This document shows, one piece after another, positions 45,536-54,479 of a DNA stretch of 64,000 bases. Position numbers and translations under genes: made by a program. The stretch covers positions 1 through 64,000 of the forward strand of contig JAHJVW010000034.1 in NCBI GenBank assembly GCA_018828585.1, read 5' to 3'. Positions within the stretch are counted from its first letter, which is position 1. Every line of letters starts with the position of its first letter. Source of the stretch: Bacteroidota bacterium (GTDB lineage Bacteria > Bacteroidota > Bacteroidia > Sphingobacteriales > Sphingobacteriaceae). The notes below the pieces were generated by a model. The model made no database searches. It saw nothing but the letters and a program-made list of their open reading frames with translations, and had not been told where the DNA came from.

Positions 45536-46582
45536 TTAAACTCCTAGAATATTACAGTATCTTTTTAGCGATTGCAGTTCTTCATTAGCCACAAATAGAT
45601 GAAAATCTTCCTTTTTCCCTTCTACTTGAGCATTTTCTAGCGTCTGGTAATATTTCATTCTATTTTCTGCATCACCTTTAATATTAGCTATTACATATCC
45701 ATTCTTTAAAAGAACAAGGTTCATAATTAACCTTGAAGTTCTACCATTTCCATCTATAAAAGGGTGTATGGTTACCAATCTTTCACTCAACTCCGCAGCC
45801 AATACAACTGAGTGCAATTGATTTTTATGCGCCACATACCAAAAAAATAGCTCTTCCATTTGCTTTTTGATGATATAAGGTTGTGGGGGTAAATGTCTAC
45901 TCCCATTTATCATTACTTGAACATCACGGTAATTACCAGCATATTTAGAATCAATCCCCTTTAGTATCAAAGCGTGTAGTTGCAATAAATCTCTTTCAGA
46001 AAAATCTGAATCCTTCTGAATCAACTCCTTTAAATAATTTATAGCCTCTTTGTGATTGATGGCTTCTAAATGTTCCCGCATAGTTTTTCCAGAAATAGTA
46101 ATCCCTTCATTAACCACCAAATCTGTTTCTCTCAGCGTAAGCGTATTTCCTTCAATCCTGTTACTTTCAAAAGTATATTCCAATTCCAAAGCTTGGCTTA
46201 TTCTATAACTATCTAATTTTCTGTATTCATTTAATTTAACCTTTAAATCATCAATTTCATCTAAAAGGATTTCTAAACTACCTTTATGTTGGTGATCAAC
46301 TTTTGCATGATACTTAATTTTTTCTTCAGCAACAGACAGCACTTCTAATGCAAAGTCTCCATAGCCAATATCTTCAACTATTTGATTACTAAACCAGTCT
46401 ATCAATAAATCATGCGCATCCAATTCTAGTAAATGAGCAATTTTAATCACTTGTTCCCTAGTTGGTTTTCTGCTCCCACTTTCGAACTTACTGATTAAAG
46501 ATGCGTCTACCTTTAGTGCTTCTGCGACTTCTCGTATTTTAAGGTTTTTGTTAATCCTCGTTTCTTTGATTTTATTATTCAT
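45536..46582 (-). CDS. Fic family AMP-transferase with N-terminal XRE helix-turn-helix
   Basis: 348 residues. Residues 3-60 form an XRE-type HTH (IREVAEALKVDASLISKFES). A linker with predicted coiled coil (about 85-125) leads to the Fic domain. SNRIEG (Ser140 to Gly145) fits the inhibitory helix motif (S/T)xxxE(G/N). The catalytic loop is HPFIDGNGRTSR (His273 to Arg284), intact. Fic enzymes transfer AMP from ATP to target hydroxyls. The self-inhibitory helix plus its own HTH suggests an autoregulated, single-gene module; no antitoxin gene is adjacent. Promoter and flanking palindrome at 46589-46639. Confidence 0.92.
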   Translation of the reverse strand: MNNKIKETRINKNLKIREVAEALKVDASLISKFESGSRKPTREQVIKIAHLLELDAHDLLIDWFSNQIVEDIGYGDFALEVLSVAEEKIKYHAKVDHQHKGSLEILLDEIDDLKVKLNEYRKLDSYRISQALELEYTFESNRIEGNTLTLRETDLVVNEGITISGKTMREHLEAINHKEAINYLKELIQKDSDFSERDLLQLHALILKGIDSKYAGNYRDVQVMINGSRHLPPQPYIIKKQMEELFFWYVAHKNQLHSVVLAAELSERLVTIHPFIDGNGRTSRLIMNLVLLKNGYVIANIKGDAENRMKYYQTLENAQVEGKKEDFHLFVANEELQSLKRYCNILGV

Positions 46583-46588
46583 GATTTA

Positions 46589-46639
46589 ATGACTAAAAAA
46601 TACCTGACAAATATAGTCATGTTCTACTGGTTTAACAAT
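46589..46639 (-). promoter_or_regulatory. Promoter of the Fic gene with inverted repeat around the -7 element
   Basis: The minus strand reads ATTG (46639-46636), 20 bases, then TATATTTG (46615-46608). ATGACTA (46589-46595) and TAGTCAT (46614-46620) are perfect inverted arms flanking the -7 element and start region. The product's own HTH is a natural candidate to bind them. Confidence 0.6.
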
Positions 46640-46655
46640 AAAAATATACCAACAA

Positions 46656-46691
46656 AAAAAGCCCCTTCTGAAAATTCAGAAAGGGCTTTTT
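46656..46691 (-). terminator. Terminator after rpsJ
   Basis: AAAAAGCCCCTTCTGAA and TTCAGAAAGGGCTTTTT form a 17-bp stem with one mismatch, 18 bases beyond the rpsJ stop. It separates the str unit from the Fic gene. Confidence 0.85.
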
Positions 46692-46709
46692 AAATAATTT
46701 TAAAATTTA

Positions 46710-47015
46710 TCAGACTTTGATTTCAACTTCAACACCTGAAGGCAATTCCAACTTCATCAAAGCATCAACTGTTTTTGCTGAAGCACTATAGATGTCTAAC
46801 AATCTTTTGTAAGAACACAATTGAAATTGCTCTCTTGCTTTTTTGTTCACATGCGGAGAACGCAGGACAGTGTAAATTTTCTTCTCGGTTGGAAGAGGAA
46901 TTGGACCACTAACTACTGCACCCGTAGGTTTCACAGTTTTTACAATTTTCTCAGCAGATTTATCTACCAGGTTGTAATCGTAAGATTTTAATTTAATTCT
47001 GATTCTTTGGCTCAT
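46710..47015 (-). CDS. rpsJ: 30S ribosomal protein S10
   Basis: 101 residues. [40 protein letters not shown] and the end [13 protein letters not shown] are typical. It forms part of the 30S head and also pairs with NusB in antitermination. It should lead the S10 operon, but here is followed by a terminator and an unrelated 6-kb insert. 142 bases after fusA. Confidence 0.98.
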   Translation of the reverse strand: MSQRIRIKLKSYDYNLVDKSAEKIVKTVKPTGAVVSGPIPLPTEKKIYTVLRSPHVNKKAREQFQLCSYKRLLDIYSASAKTVDALMKLELPSGVEVEIKV

Positions 47016-47157
47016 TGCTTTTGTTTTATGCTTAATCGTTAGAGCTATTTGTAACGGTAAGCGGGTTTATTTTTATTGCAAAGTTTTAAGTAATAGGTTA
47101 TAAGTCTTAAGTATACTAAGTTTTCACTTATAACTTTAAACTTACAATCTATAACTT

Positions 47158-49260
47158 CTATGCGTTTACTTTTCCTTTAGCTTTTGCAATTACTTCCTCC
47201 ATCACAGTTTTAGGTGCTGGTTCGTAATGATCAAACTCCATTGTAGAAGTTGCTCTACCAGAAGTAATGGTACGTAACTGAGTCACATAACCAAACATTT
47301 CTGAAAGCGGAACTAAGGCTTTAATTACTTGAGCTCCTGCTCTCGTATCCATACCTTGTAACTGACCTCTTCTTCTGTTTAAGTCACCCATTACATCTCC
47401 CATATTTTCTTCGGGAGTTAACACTTCAATCTTCATGATTGGCTCCATTAACACCGGCTTACATTTTGGCAATGCTTCGCGATATGCGTTACGGGCTGCT
47501 AATTCAAAAGATAAAGCATCTGAATCGACAGCGTGGAATGATCCATCAATTAAACGAACTTTCATACCTGTTACTGGGTAACCAGCTAAAACACCGTTTG
47601 CTAAAGATCCTTCAAATCCTTTTTGAACAGATGGAATAAATTCACGTGGAATAGATCCACCAGAAATTTCATTCACAAACTGAAGACCTGTTTTATCATC
47701 ATCATTCGGAGAAATGATAATTTGAATATCAGCAAATTTACCACGACCACCTGTTTGTTTTTTGTAAGTTTCTCTGTGCTGAGTAGTACCAGTAATTGCT
47801 TCTTTGTAAGCAACTTGTGGCGCACCTTGGTTTACTTCTACTTTAAATTCACGCTTTAAACGATCCATTAAAATATCTAAGTGAAGCTCGCCCATACCTT
47901 GGATAATGGTTTGACCAGAATCTTCATCCGTATGAACTTTGAAGGTTGGATCTTCTTCAGCCAATTTATTTAAGGCCATACCTAGTTTATCCATATCAGC
48001 CTGAGTTTTTGGCTCAATAGCTAATCCAATAACAGGATCAGGGAAGTTCATTGATTCCAAAATAATTGGATTCTTTTCTTCGCAAAGTGTATCTCCAGTT
48101 TTGATATCTTTAAATCCAACTACCGCAGCAATATCTCCAGCCCCTACGTTAGGAATTGGGTTTTGCTTGTTAGCATGCATTTGGAAAATCCTTGAAATAC
48201 GTTCTTTGTTTCCTGAACGTACGTTATAAATATAAGAACCTGCCTCTAAGTTTCCAGAGTAAACTCTGATGAAACATAAACGACCTACGAAAGGATCTGT
48301 TGCAATTTTAAAAGCTAAAGCTGCAAATGGTCCTTTCTCATCTGGCTTACGTGTTAATTCAGCACCAGTATCTGGGTGAGTTCCTTTAATAGCTTCTTGA
48401 TCCATTGGAGAAGGCAATAATTCCATCACATAATCCAACATGGTTTGTACGCCTTTATTTTTGAAAGATGAGCCACAAACCATAGGAACAATAGAAGCAT
48501 CAATCACTGCTTTACGTAACGCATCTAAGATTTCACGCTCAGTAATGGTTTCTGGAGCATCAAAAAATTTCTCCATTAAAGATTCATCATAATCAGCAAC
48601 TGATTCTAACAATTTCTCTCTCCACTCTGTTGCTTCTTCAATCAAATCTTCAGGAATAGGAATTTCTGTAAAAGTCATTCCTTTATCTTCTTCATTCCAG
48701 ATAATTCCTCTCCAGTTGATTAAATCAACCACTCCTTTGAAACCGTCTTCAGAACCGATAGGAATTTGTAATGGCACAGCATTACTTCCCAACATATCTT
48801 TCACCTGCTTAACAACTTTTAAGAAATCGGCACCAGCTCTGTCCATTTTGTTAACAAAGCCAATACGAGATACGTTGTAATTATTTGCTAAACGCCAGTT
48901 AGTTTCTGATTGTGGCTCAACACCATCAACTGCAGAAAACAAAAATACTAATCCGTCTAACACACGTAAAGAACGGTTTACCTCAACAGTAAAATCTACG
49001 TGTCCTGGAGTATCAATAATATTGATATGGTAATTTTGACCTCTATATTTCCAATCAACTGTAGTGGCAGCAGAAGTAATGGTAATACCACGTTCTTGCT
49101 CTTGTGCCATCCAGTCCATTGTTGCAGCACCATCATGTACCTCACCAATTTTATGGCTCACACCAGAATAGTAAAGAATACGCTCTGTTGTTGTTGTTTT
49201 ACCCGCATCAATGTGGGCAGCAATTCCAATGTTTCTTGTATATCTTAAATCTCTTGACAT
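47158..49260 (-). CDS. fusA: Elongation factor G
   Basis: 700 residues, five-domain EF-G. P-loop AHIDAGKT (15-22), switch [18 protein letters not shown] motif [11 protein letters not shown]. The domain IV tip is near QGPNY-like [10 protein letters not shown], and domain V ends [12 protein letters not shown]. It drives ribosomal translocation with GTP. 96 bases after rpsG. Confidence 0.98.
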   Translation of the reverse strand: MSRDLRYTRNIGIAAHIDAGKTTTTERILYYSGVSHKIGEVHDGAATMDWMAQEQERGITITSAATTVDWKYRGQNYHINIIDTPGHVDFTVEVNRSLRVLDGLVFLFSAVDGVEPQSETNWRLANNYNVSRIGFVNKMDRAGADFLKVVKQVKDMLGSNAVPLQIPIGSEDGFKGVVDLINWRGIIWNEEDKGMTFTEIPIPEDLIEEATEWREKLLESVADYDESLMEKFFDAPETITEREILDALRKAVIDASIVPMVCGSSFKNKGVQTMLDYVMELLPSPMDQEAIKGTHPDTGAELTRKPDEKGPFAALAFKIATDPFVGRLCFIRVYSGNLEAGSYIYNVRSGNKERISRIFQMHANKQNPIPNVGAGDIAAVVGFKDIKTGDTLCEEKNPIILESMNFPDPVIGLAIEPKTQADMDKLGMALNKLAEEDPTFKVHTDEDSGQTIIQGMGELHLDILMDRLKREFKVEVNQGAPQVAYKEAITGTTQHRETYKKQTGGRGKFADIQIIISPNDDDKTGLQFVNEISGGSIPREFIPSVQKGFEGSLANGVLAGYPVTGMKVRLIDGSFHAVDSDALSFELAARNAYREALPKCKPVLMEPIMKIEVLTPEENMGDVMGDLNRRRGQLQGMDTRAGAQVIKALVPLSEMFGYVTQLRTITSGRATSTMEFDHYEPAPKTVMEEVIAKAKGKVNA

Positions 49261-49356
49261 TATAAATGTTTTTATTGGGATTTTAAATAATTACACCGAT
49301 TAATAGTTTGAGGCTAAAAATCGGTGTAATCAAATTAATCTATTTAATCTGTAATC

Positions 49357-49824
49357 TTAGAATCTAAAGTGAGAGAAAGCTTTGTTAGCCTCCGCCATTT
49401 TATGTGTATCTTCTTTCTTCTTTACAGCCGCACCTTCACCTTTTGCTGCAGATATGATTTCACCAGCTAATTTCTCAGTCATGGTTTTTTCGCCACGTTT
49501 TCTGCTGAAATTAATTAACCATTTCATACCTAAAGCGGTTTTACGCTCTGGTCTTACTTCTGTTGGAACTTGAAAGTTAGCACCACCCACACGTCTTGAT
49601 TTTACTTCAACAGCTGGGCTAATGTTCACTAATGCTTTTTTCCATTGCTCTAAACCATTTTCACTGGTTTTAGTTTCTACAATTTCTATAGCTCCGTAGA
49701 ATATATCGTATGCAATGGATTTTTTTCCATCATACATCATGTTATTTACAAATCTGGTAACCATCACGTCGTTAAACTTTGGGTCAGGCAGAATGATTCT
49801 CTTTTTTGGTTTCGATTTTCTCAT
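49357..49824 (-). CDS. rpsG: 30S ribosomal protein S7
   Basis: 155 residues. [20 protein letters not shown], then [36 protein letters not shown] and AHSHxR-like end NKAFSHFRF. Head-initiating protein that touches the E-site tRNA. 19 bases after rpsL. Confidence 0.98.
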   Translation of the reverse strand: MRKSKPKKRIILPDPKFNDVMVTRFVNNMMYDGKKSIAYDIFYGAIEIVETKTSENGLEQWKKALVNISPAVEVKSRRVGGANFQVPTEVRPERKTALGMKWLINFSRKRGEKTMTEKLAGEIISAAKGEGAAVKKKEDTHKMAEANKAFSHFRF

Positions 49825-49843
49825 TGTCTTGTCCTCCGTTTAA

Positions 49844-50260
49844 TTATTTCTTTTTACCACCTTTTGCTGGTGCTGCTGCAACTTGCCCTGGTTTAGGTTT
49901 TTTAGTACCATATTTAGAACGACGCTGATTTCTTCCTGCAACTCCTGCTGTATCTAATGCACCACGTACGATGTGATAACGTACACCTGGTAAATCTTTC
50001 ACTCTTCCACCACGTACCAAAACAATAGAGTGTTCCTGTAAGTTGTGACCTTCACCCGGAATATATGCGTTCACCTCTTTTCCATTGGTTAAACGAACAC
50101 GGGCAACTTTACGCATTGCTGAGTTTGGTTTTTTAGGGGTAGTAGTATATACACGGGTACATACGCCTCTTCGCTGTGGACAGCTGTCCAACGCTGGGGA
50201 TTTACTCTTATCCTCCAGAGCTACTCTACCTTTCCTAACTAATTGTTGAATGGTTGGCAT
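49844..50260 (-). CDS. rpsL: 30S ribosomal protein S12
   Basis: 138 residues. [32 protein letters not shown] and [17 protein letters not shown] are classical; the streptomycin-site lysine lies in [11 protein letters not shown] basic tail ends PAKGGKKK. First gene of the str unit, with promoter at 50338-50369. Confidence 0.98.
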   Translation of the reverse strand: MPTIQQLVRKGRVALEDKSKSPALDSCPQRRGVCTRVYTTTPKKPNSAMRKVARVRLTNGKEVNAYIPGEGHNLQEHSIVLVRGGRVKDLPGVRYHIVRGALDTAGVAGRNQRRSKYGTKKPKPGQVAAAPAKGGKKK

Positions 50261-50337
50261 TAAGCTTTTTTAAATTTTAGTTACTATTTTTTAATCTTCT
50301 GTCTCAGAGCTTTTAACATCCCTAAGCAAAAGGACTG

Positions 50338-50369
50338 CAAAAGTAAGATTTTATTTTTTGATTTTCAAT
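50338..50369 (-). promoter_or_regulatory. Promoter of the rpsL-rpsG-fusA-rpsJ unit
   Basis: The minus strand has ATTG (50369-50366), 20 bases, then TACTTTTG (50345-50338). Flanking bases match the rpsF promoter closely, including spacing. Confidence 0.8.
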
Positions 50370-50555
50370 AGGTTGGGAGAAATAATTTTGATTGGGGGGA
50401 AGTCGGAGGTCAGATGATGGAGGCCCGAAGACTGGGTTGATAAACTTAGCGAACTATTTTACTAATGAAATTAATGATAGCGTGTGCTGAAAAAGTACCA
50501 GGATATCCATTCATACTACTCAGACCTTAGCCACAAGAGGCAGGTATCCCTACCC

Positions 50556-50566
50556 GTTACGTTCAG
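50556..50566. repeat. Target-site duplication, left copy
   Basis: GTTACGTTCAG directly abuts the left inverted repeat; the identical 11 bases follow the right inverted repeat at 52019-52029. Confidence 0.9.
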
Positions 50567-52018
50567 CTACCATTAGGACACAAATATAAAATATCTTTGA
50601 GAGATGGAACATATAAAACAAAAGCCAGATTTTGAAGGAATTTTAGGAGATAAGCGGCTGGAGCGTCGAGCAGAAATGATTTCATCCTCCTTACTGGTAA
50701 GCAGATCTTCTATTATACATTCAGCGACTAAAAGCGAAGCAGAGCAGAAAGGGTTTTATCGATTTTTGGGTAATGAGTCTGTTAAGGAATCTAGTTTGAT
50801 TAGTGAAATGACCCAAAGATGTTCCAAAAACGCAGTGGGGAGAGAGGTTTTGGTGATTCAGGACAGCAGTTCTATGGGTTTAAGTAAGAATGCTAAAAAC
50901 ATCAAACCAGCGAGTGGATTAGGTTTGGTAGGCAATAAATTAGGATTAGGTTTTCTTTCTCATGTAAGCTTGGTGCTGGATGCCAATAACGAAAGTATTC
51001 TTGGTTTTTGTGACCTTCAGTTATGGAATCGCACAAGTGACAAATCAAATAATACTACCAGAATTTATAAAACAGAACCAATAGAAGAGAAAGAATCATA
51101 TAAGTGGATTAAAGCAAGTAATAAAGCTAAGGAGAATTTAGCACAAGCCACCCATATTACTATTATTCAGGATAGAGAGGGAGATATTTATGAACAGTTC
51201 TGCTTAATCCCTGATCATCGTACCAGTTTGATTATTCGAAGCAGAGACAACCGAAGATTAGCCGATGGGTCTAAGCTATATTCAGTACTGAAAGAGGCTC
51301 CTGTTTTAGGAGAATATTTACTATCCCTACCAGCCGACCTTCGTAAGAATAAAAACAAAAGAGTTGTTGAGATGGAAGTAAGATACCAAAAAGTAAGTAT
51401 CAAAAAGCCCACTAAAGGTGTAAGTAAAGGAATTATAGAAGAAAAAGAATTATACGTAATAGAGGTAAAAGAAAAAAATAATGATACTAAAGATTGTATT
51501 TGCTGGAGATTGCTAACAGATCAAGTCACTTTAAGCTTAGAAGAAGCCTTAATGGTTGTTTACAGATATAAACAGCGATGGTATATTGAACAACTGTTTC
51601 GTTTACTAAAAAAGCAAGGTTTCCAAATAGAAGATAGCCCATTAGAAACCGGATGGGCAATTAGAAAACTATTTATATTAGTATTAAATACTGCATTAAG
51701 AGTGATGCAACTTTATCTAGCCTATGGAAAAGAGGACAGTCAAGAGATTAGTGAAGTGTTTGATCACCAAGAGATCCATTGTTTAACTGCTATTGAAAAA
51801 AATCATTTACCTAAAACCAATAAAACAAGTAATCCATACTCAAAAAATAAACTCTCTTGGGCTAGCTGGATTATTGCCAGATTAGGAGGTTGGAAAGGAA
51901 ATTGTAAATCACAACTAGCAGGACCCATAATCATAAAAAGAGGACTTGATAAATTTGAAAATATTTATCAGGGCTGGAAACTTGCCGCTTTTGAAACTTA
52001 GATGTGTCCTAATGGTAG
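50567..52018 (+). mobile_element. Complete IS4-family (IS50-like) insertion sequence, 1452 bp
   Basis: Bounded by 15-bp perfect inverted repeats CTACCATTAGGACAC (50567-50581) and GTGTCCTAATGGTAG (52004-52018), with the 11-bp direct duplication GTTACGTTCAG outside. It holds one intact transposase gene. Exact repeats and an unbroken frame indicate a young, probably active copy. Confidence 0.93.
50604..52001 (+). CDS. IS4-family transposase (IS50-like)
   Basis: 465 residues. The N-terminal region FEGILGDKRLERRAEMISSS and FYRFLGNESV resembles the Tn5/IS50 DNA-binding part. The DDE residues are probably Asp87 (VIQDSSS), Asp190 (IIQDREGDIY) and Glu329. The IS4 signature YREK is complete: Tyr322, Arg325, Glu329, Lys336 in YKQRWYIEQLFRLLK. 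The C-terminal domain resembles Tn5 dimerisation. It cuts and pastes the element. No programmed frameshift is needed. Confidence 0.95.
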   Translation: MEHIKQKPDFEGILGDKRLERRAEMISSSLLVSRSSIIHSATKSEAEQKGFYRFLGNESVKESSLISEMTQRCSKNAVGREVLVIQDSSSMGLSKNAKNIKPASGLGLVGNKLGLGFLSHVSLVLDANNESILGFCDLQLWNRTSDKSNNTTRIYKTEPIEEKESYKWIKASNKAKENLAQATHITIIQDREGDIYEQFCLIPDHRTSLIIRSRDNRRLADGSKLYSVLKEAPVLGEYLLSLPADLRKNKNKRVVEMEVRYQKVSIKKPTKGVSKGIIEEKELYVIEVKEKNNDTKDCICWRLLTDQVTLSLEEALMVVYRYKQRWYIEQLFRLLKKQGFQIEDSPLETGWAIRKLFILVLNTALRVMQLYLAYGKEDSQEISEVFDHQEIHCLTAIEKNHLPKTNKTSNPYSKNKLSWASWIIARLGGWKGNCKSQLAGPIIIKRGLDKFENIYQGWKLAAFET

Positions 52019-52029
52019 GTTACGTTCAG
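52019..52029. repeat. Target-site duplication, right copy
   Basis: GTTACGTTCAG, identical to 50556-50566. It is followed by ACGGG (52030-52034), complementary to CCCGT (50553-50557), so before insertion these flanked a hairpin loop of about 9 bases. Confidence 0.9.
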
Positions 52030-52059
52030 ACGGGCATTTCTATCTTTTACGCAAAAAAC

Positions 52060-52401
52060 CTACACCTTTTTCACAAACTCCGATTTTAAATTCATCGCAC
52101 CAAATCCATCAATTTTACAAGAGATATTATGATCGCCATCTGTCAAGCGAATGTTTTTAACTTTAGTTCCTGCTTTTAAAGGTTTAGGTGAACCTTTTAC
52201 AGGGAGATCTTTTATTACCATCACCGAATCGCCGTTAACCAATTCATTACCATTTGAGTCTAAAACTTTATCCGTTGCATCTGCTTCTACAGTTTCCTCC
52301 GATGGGACCCATTCATGAAAGCATTGAGAGCAAACCATATGGTCCTGGTCTTGGTAAGTAAATTCTGAATTGCACTTAGGGCAAACGCTATTATTGCTCA
52401 T
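52060..52401 (-). CDS. yjdM: PhnA/YjdM-like zinc-ribbon protein
   Basis: 113 residues. The zinc ribbon has Cys7, Cys10, Cys24 and Cys27 ([11 protein letters not shown] and VCSQCFHEW). The C-terminal PhnA domain has [20 protein letters not shown] and [20 protein letters not shown]. Although once named for phosphonate use, YjdM does not hydrolyse phosphonoacetate; its role is unknown. Promoter elements lie at 52419-52447. Confidence 0.93.
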   Translation of the reverse strand: MSNNSVCPKCNSEFTYQDQDHMVCSQCFHEWVPSEETVEADATDKVLDSNGNELVNGDSVMVIKDLPVKGSPKPLKAGTKVKNIRLTDGDHNISCKIDGFGAMNLKSEFVKKV

Positions 52402-52418
52402 TTTTTTTTATTTAAAAC

Positions 52419-52447
52419 CAAAGGTACGTACTCTAGACAAAATCAAT
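52419..52447 (-). promoter_or_regulatory. Putative promoter of yjdM
   Basis: The minus strand has ATTG (52447-52444), 17 bases, then TACCTTTG (52426-52419), an exact -7 match 17 bases before the ATG. The spacer is at the short end. Confidence 0.5.
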
Positions 52448-52463
52448 AGACTAAACTCAATTG

Positions 52464-54029
52464 TTAATAAGCATGTCTTAAAGCCATTCCATTTCTTGCT
52501 CCAGTATGTTTTCCATTCTCCACCGTTAAGCCCCCATTCACTAAAACATATTCAAAACCGGTGGAAAATGCATGGGGTTTCTCATAAGTGGCTTTATCAA
52601 TTACTGTTTCAGGATTAAAAATCACAATATCCGCTTTCATTCCTTCTTTAATTAAACCACGGTCTTTCAATTGAAATTTTTGAGCGGGTAATGAAGTCAT
52701 TCTTCTAATTGCTTCCTCTAAAGTTATTATATGCTCTTCTCTCACATACTTTCCTAATACTCGAGCATTGGTTCCATATCCTCTTGGATGAGGCATTCCT
52801 GCTCCAAATTCTCTGATTCCAGCATCGGAAGCAGGCATATTAAAAGGATATTTCATGATGTTTTTCAAATCATCATCTCCCATTCCATGAAAAACAGCAC
52901 TTGCTCCGCCATGCTCCGTGATACATAAAACCGTTTCTGCTTCAGCTTTAGCCTGATGTTTTCCTCCACGCATCAAATTAATTTCTTCGATGCTTTTACC
53001 ATTATAAGAAGTATCAGGAGTATAATAAGCAACTACCGCATAATCAAAATGCTTCAATTTCCTTCTTTTTAAACTAGCTAACATCTCTTCAATCGCTTTC
53101 TTTCTGATTTCAGGATTAGCTAACCTGGCATTGATGGAATCCTGCCCGTCTGCTAAAATATCATCAGGAACTAAAGTGCTGATGGAAGTGCTGCTCGCTG
53201 TATAGGGATATTGGTCGATAGTCACATCCATTCCTTCTAAACGGGCTTGTTTTACCATAGCCAAGGTTTGGACGCTTTCTCCCCAATTCTGTTGACCACC
53301 AATTTTAAAATGAGAAATTTCCACTGGTAAATTCGCTTCTTTCCCTATTGTTAAAGCCTCTGTGATGGCTTCTTTAACTTGATCAGATTCGCTGCGCATG
53401 TGTGTGGCGTAAACTCCATGATATTTGGAAGCAACTTTCGCCAAGGCCACAATCTCAGGTGTTTTGGTATAAGTCCCTGGAATGTAAATCAAGCCTGTTG
53501 ATAAGCCAACAGCACCATCCTTCATTCCCTGCGCTACAATCGCTTCCATTTTTTCTAACTCCTGTGCTAATGGGTCCCGATTTGCTTTTCCCATCACCAA
53601 TTTTCTCACATCATTATGCCCGATTAAAACGCCCACATTAATAGATAGTTTAACAGAATCAATGAAATCAAGATATTTTTTGATATTGGTTTGGGAAGAA
53701 CCGCAATTACCGGTAATTACCGAAGTCACTCCATCGTAAACAAAACTTTGTGCAGTTGGCGTTTTGGCTTCGTCTCCTTCAATGTGTGTATGAACGTCTA
53801 TAAAGCCTGGGGAAAGTATATTATTTTTTGCATCAATCACTTTGGTAGCGCTACCATTAATGAATGGGGCAATTTTTACAATCAAATTTCCTTTAACTGC
53901 TAGGTCAGATTTATACCAGCTGTTTCCTGTTCCATCTAAAATCCTAGCATTTTTTATTAATATATCGTATTGTTGAGCTTTTACAACAAAGGAAGATAAT
54001 ATCAAAAATAAAATTGTGAAATACTTCAT
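52464..54029 (-). CDS. N-acyl-D-amino-acid deacylase (D-aminoacylase), secreted
   Basis: 521 residues from the ATG at 54029; a GTG two codons earlier is possible. A signal peptide (1-18, ending VKA) precedes an amidohydrolase domain. DARN-type start ILIKNARILDGTG, metal ligands HTHIEGDE (His80, His82), a VYATHMRSESDQV strand with the second-metal histidine, and HFKIGGQQNWG. C-terminal FSTGFEYVLVNGGLTVENGK is the usual composite barrel end. It would release D-amino acids from N-acyl forms, possibly dipeptides. Stands alone. Confidence 0.9.
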   Translation of the reverse strand: MKYFTILFLILSSFVVKAQQYDILIKNARILDGTGNSWYKSDLAVKGNLIVKIAPFINGSATKVIDAKNNILSPGFIDVHTHIEGDEAKTPTAQSFVYDGVTSVITGNCGSSQTNIKKYLDFIDSVKLSINVGVLIGHNDVRKLVMGKANRDPLAQELEKMEAIVAQGMKDGAVGLSTGLIYIPGTYTKTPEIVALAKVASKYHGVYATHMRSESDQVKEAITEALTIGKEANLPVEISHFKIGGQQNWGESVQTLAMVKQARLEGMDVTIDQYPYTASSTSISTLVPDDILADGQDSINARLANPEIRKKAIEEMLASLKRRKLKHFDYAVVAYYTPDTSYNGKSIEEINLMRGGKHQAKAEAETVLCITEHGGASAVFHGMGDDDLKNIMKYPFNMPASDAGIREFGAGMPHPRGYGTNARVLGKYVREEHIITLEEAIRRMTSLPAQKFQLKDRGLIKEGMKADIVIFNPETVIDKATYEKPHAFSTGFEYVLVNGGLTVENGKHTGARNGMALRHAY

Positions 54030-54479
54030 GAACACAATCTACTAAAGAATCTGGGTTTCAAAACAAAAAAAGCAAAATCCTATATTAAACGATAGACAAA
54101 AATTAATAAATTTTTATATATCCCAAATTATATTCTATAAAGTGTATTAAAGTGTATTAAAATCAGAATTAATTTTAATCAATTAGTCCTGAGACTACAC
54201 TTATTCCCCATTTTAGAGCATAAATTCTATTTCTTTGTACTTTAAATTAAATAATTTAAAGAAATAATAAATTATTATCACTTTTTTTAAATGAGCTGAT
54301 TCTTAATTAATAACAGAGCTGCTACCCTATAGAGACCGTATTTTACTCAAAAAAAAAATACTATAGTTCTGCTTCGTATCTTAAAAATCAAAGTAAGCAC
54401 TCACTTTGTATATGTTATTCTATAAAGTCCAAAATTCCAACAATGGAATTAAAAGACCCATCACTTAACTTAATTCATC
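54030..54479. other. Intergenic region, 450 bases
   Basis: Strongly AT-rich. AGTGTATTAA is tandemly doubled at 54141-54160. The 13-mer TATTCTATAAAGT occurs twice, at 54131-54143 and 54416-54428. No coding frame or consensus promoter was found; the upstream signals of the ice-binding gene should lie here. Confidence 0.5.

Larger units (their letters stand above)
50261..50566. other. Intergenic region between rpsL and the IS element
   Basis: About 305 bases: the rpsL leader and promoter, then 50395-50566 with a possible repeat (GCCACAAGAGGC, 50530-50541, and CCCGT, 50553-50557, forming one arm of a hairpin whose other arm is beyond the IS). No coding frame seen. Confidence 0.5.

Noticed and set aside
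45536-46582. Fic gene as half of a toxin-antitoxin pair.
   Set aside because: No small antitoxin gene overlaps or adjoins it, and the inhibitory motif is within the protein itself.
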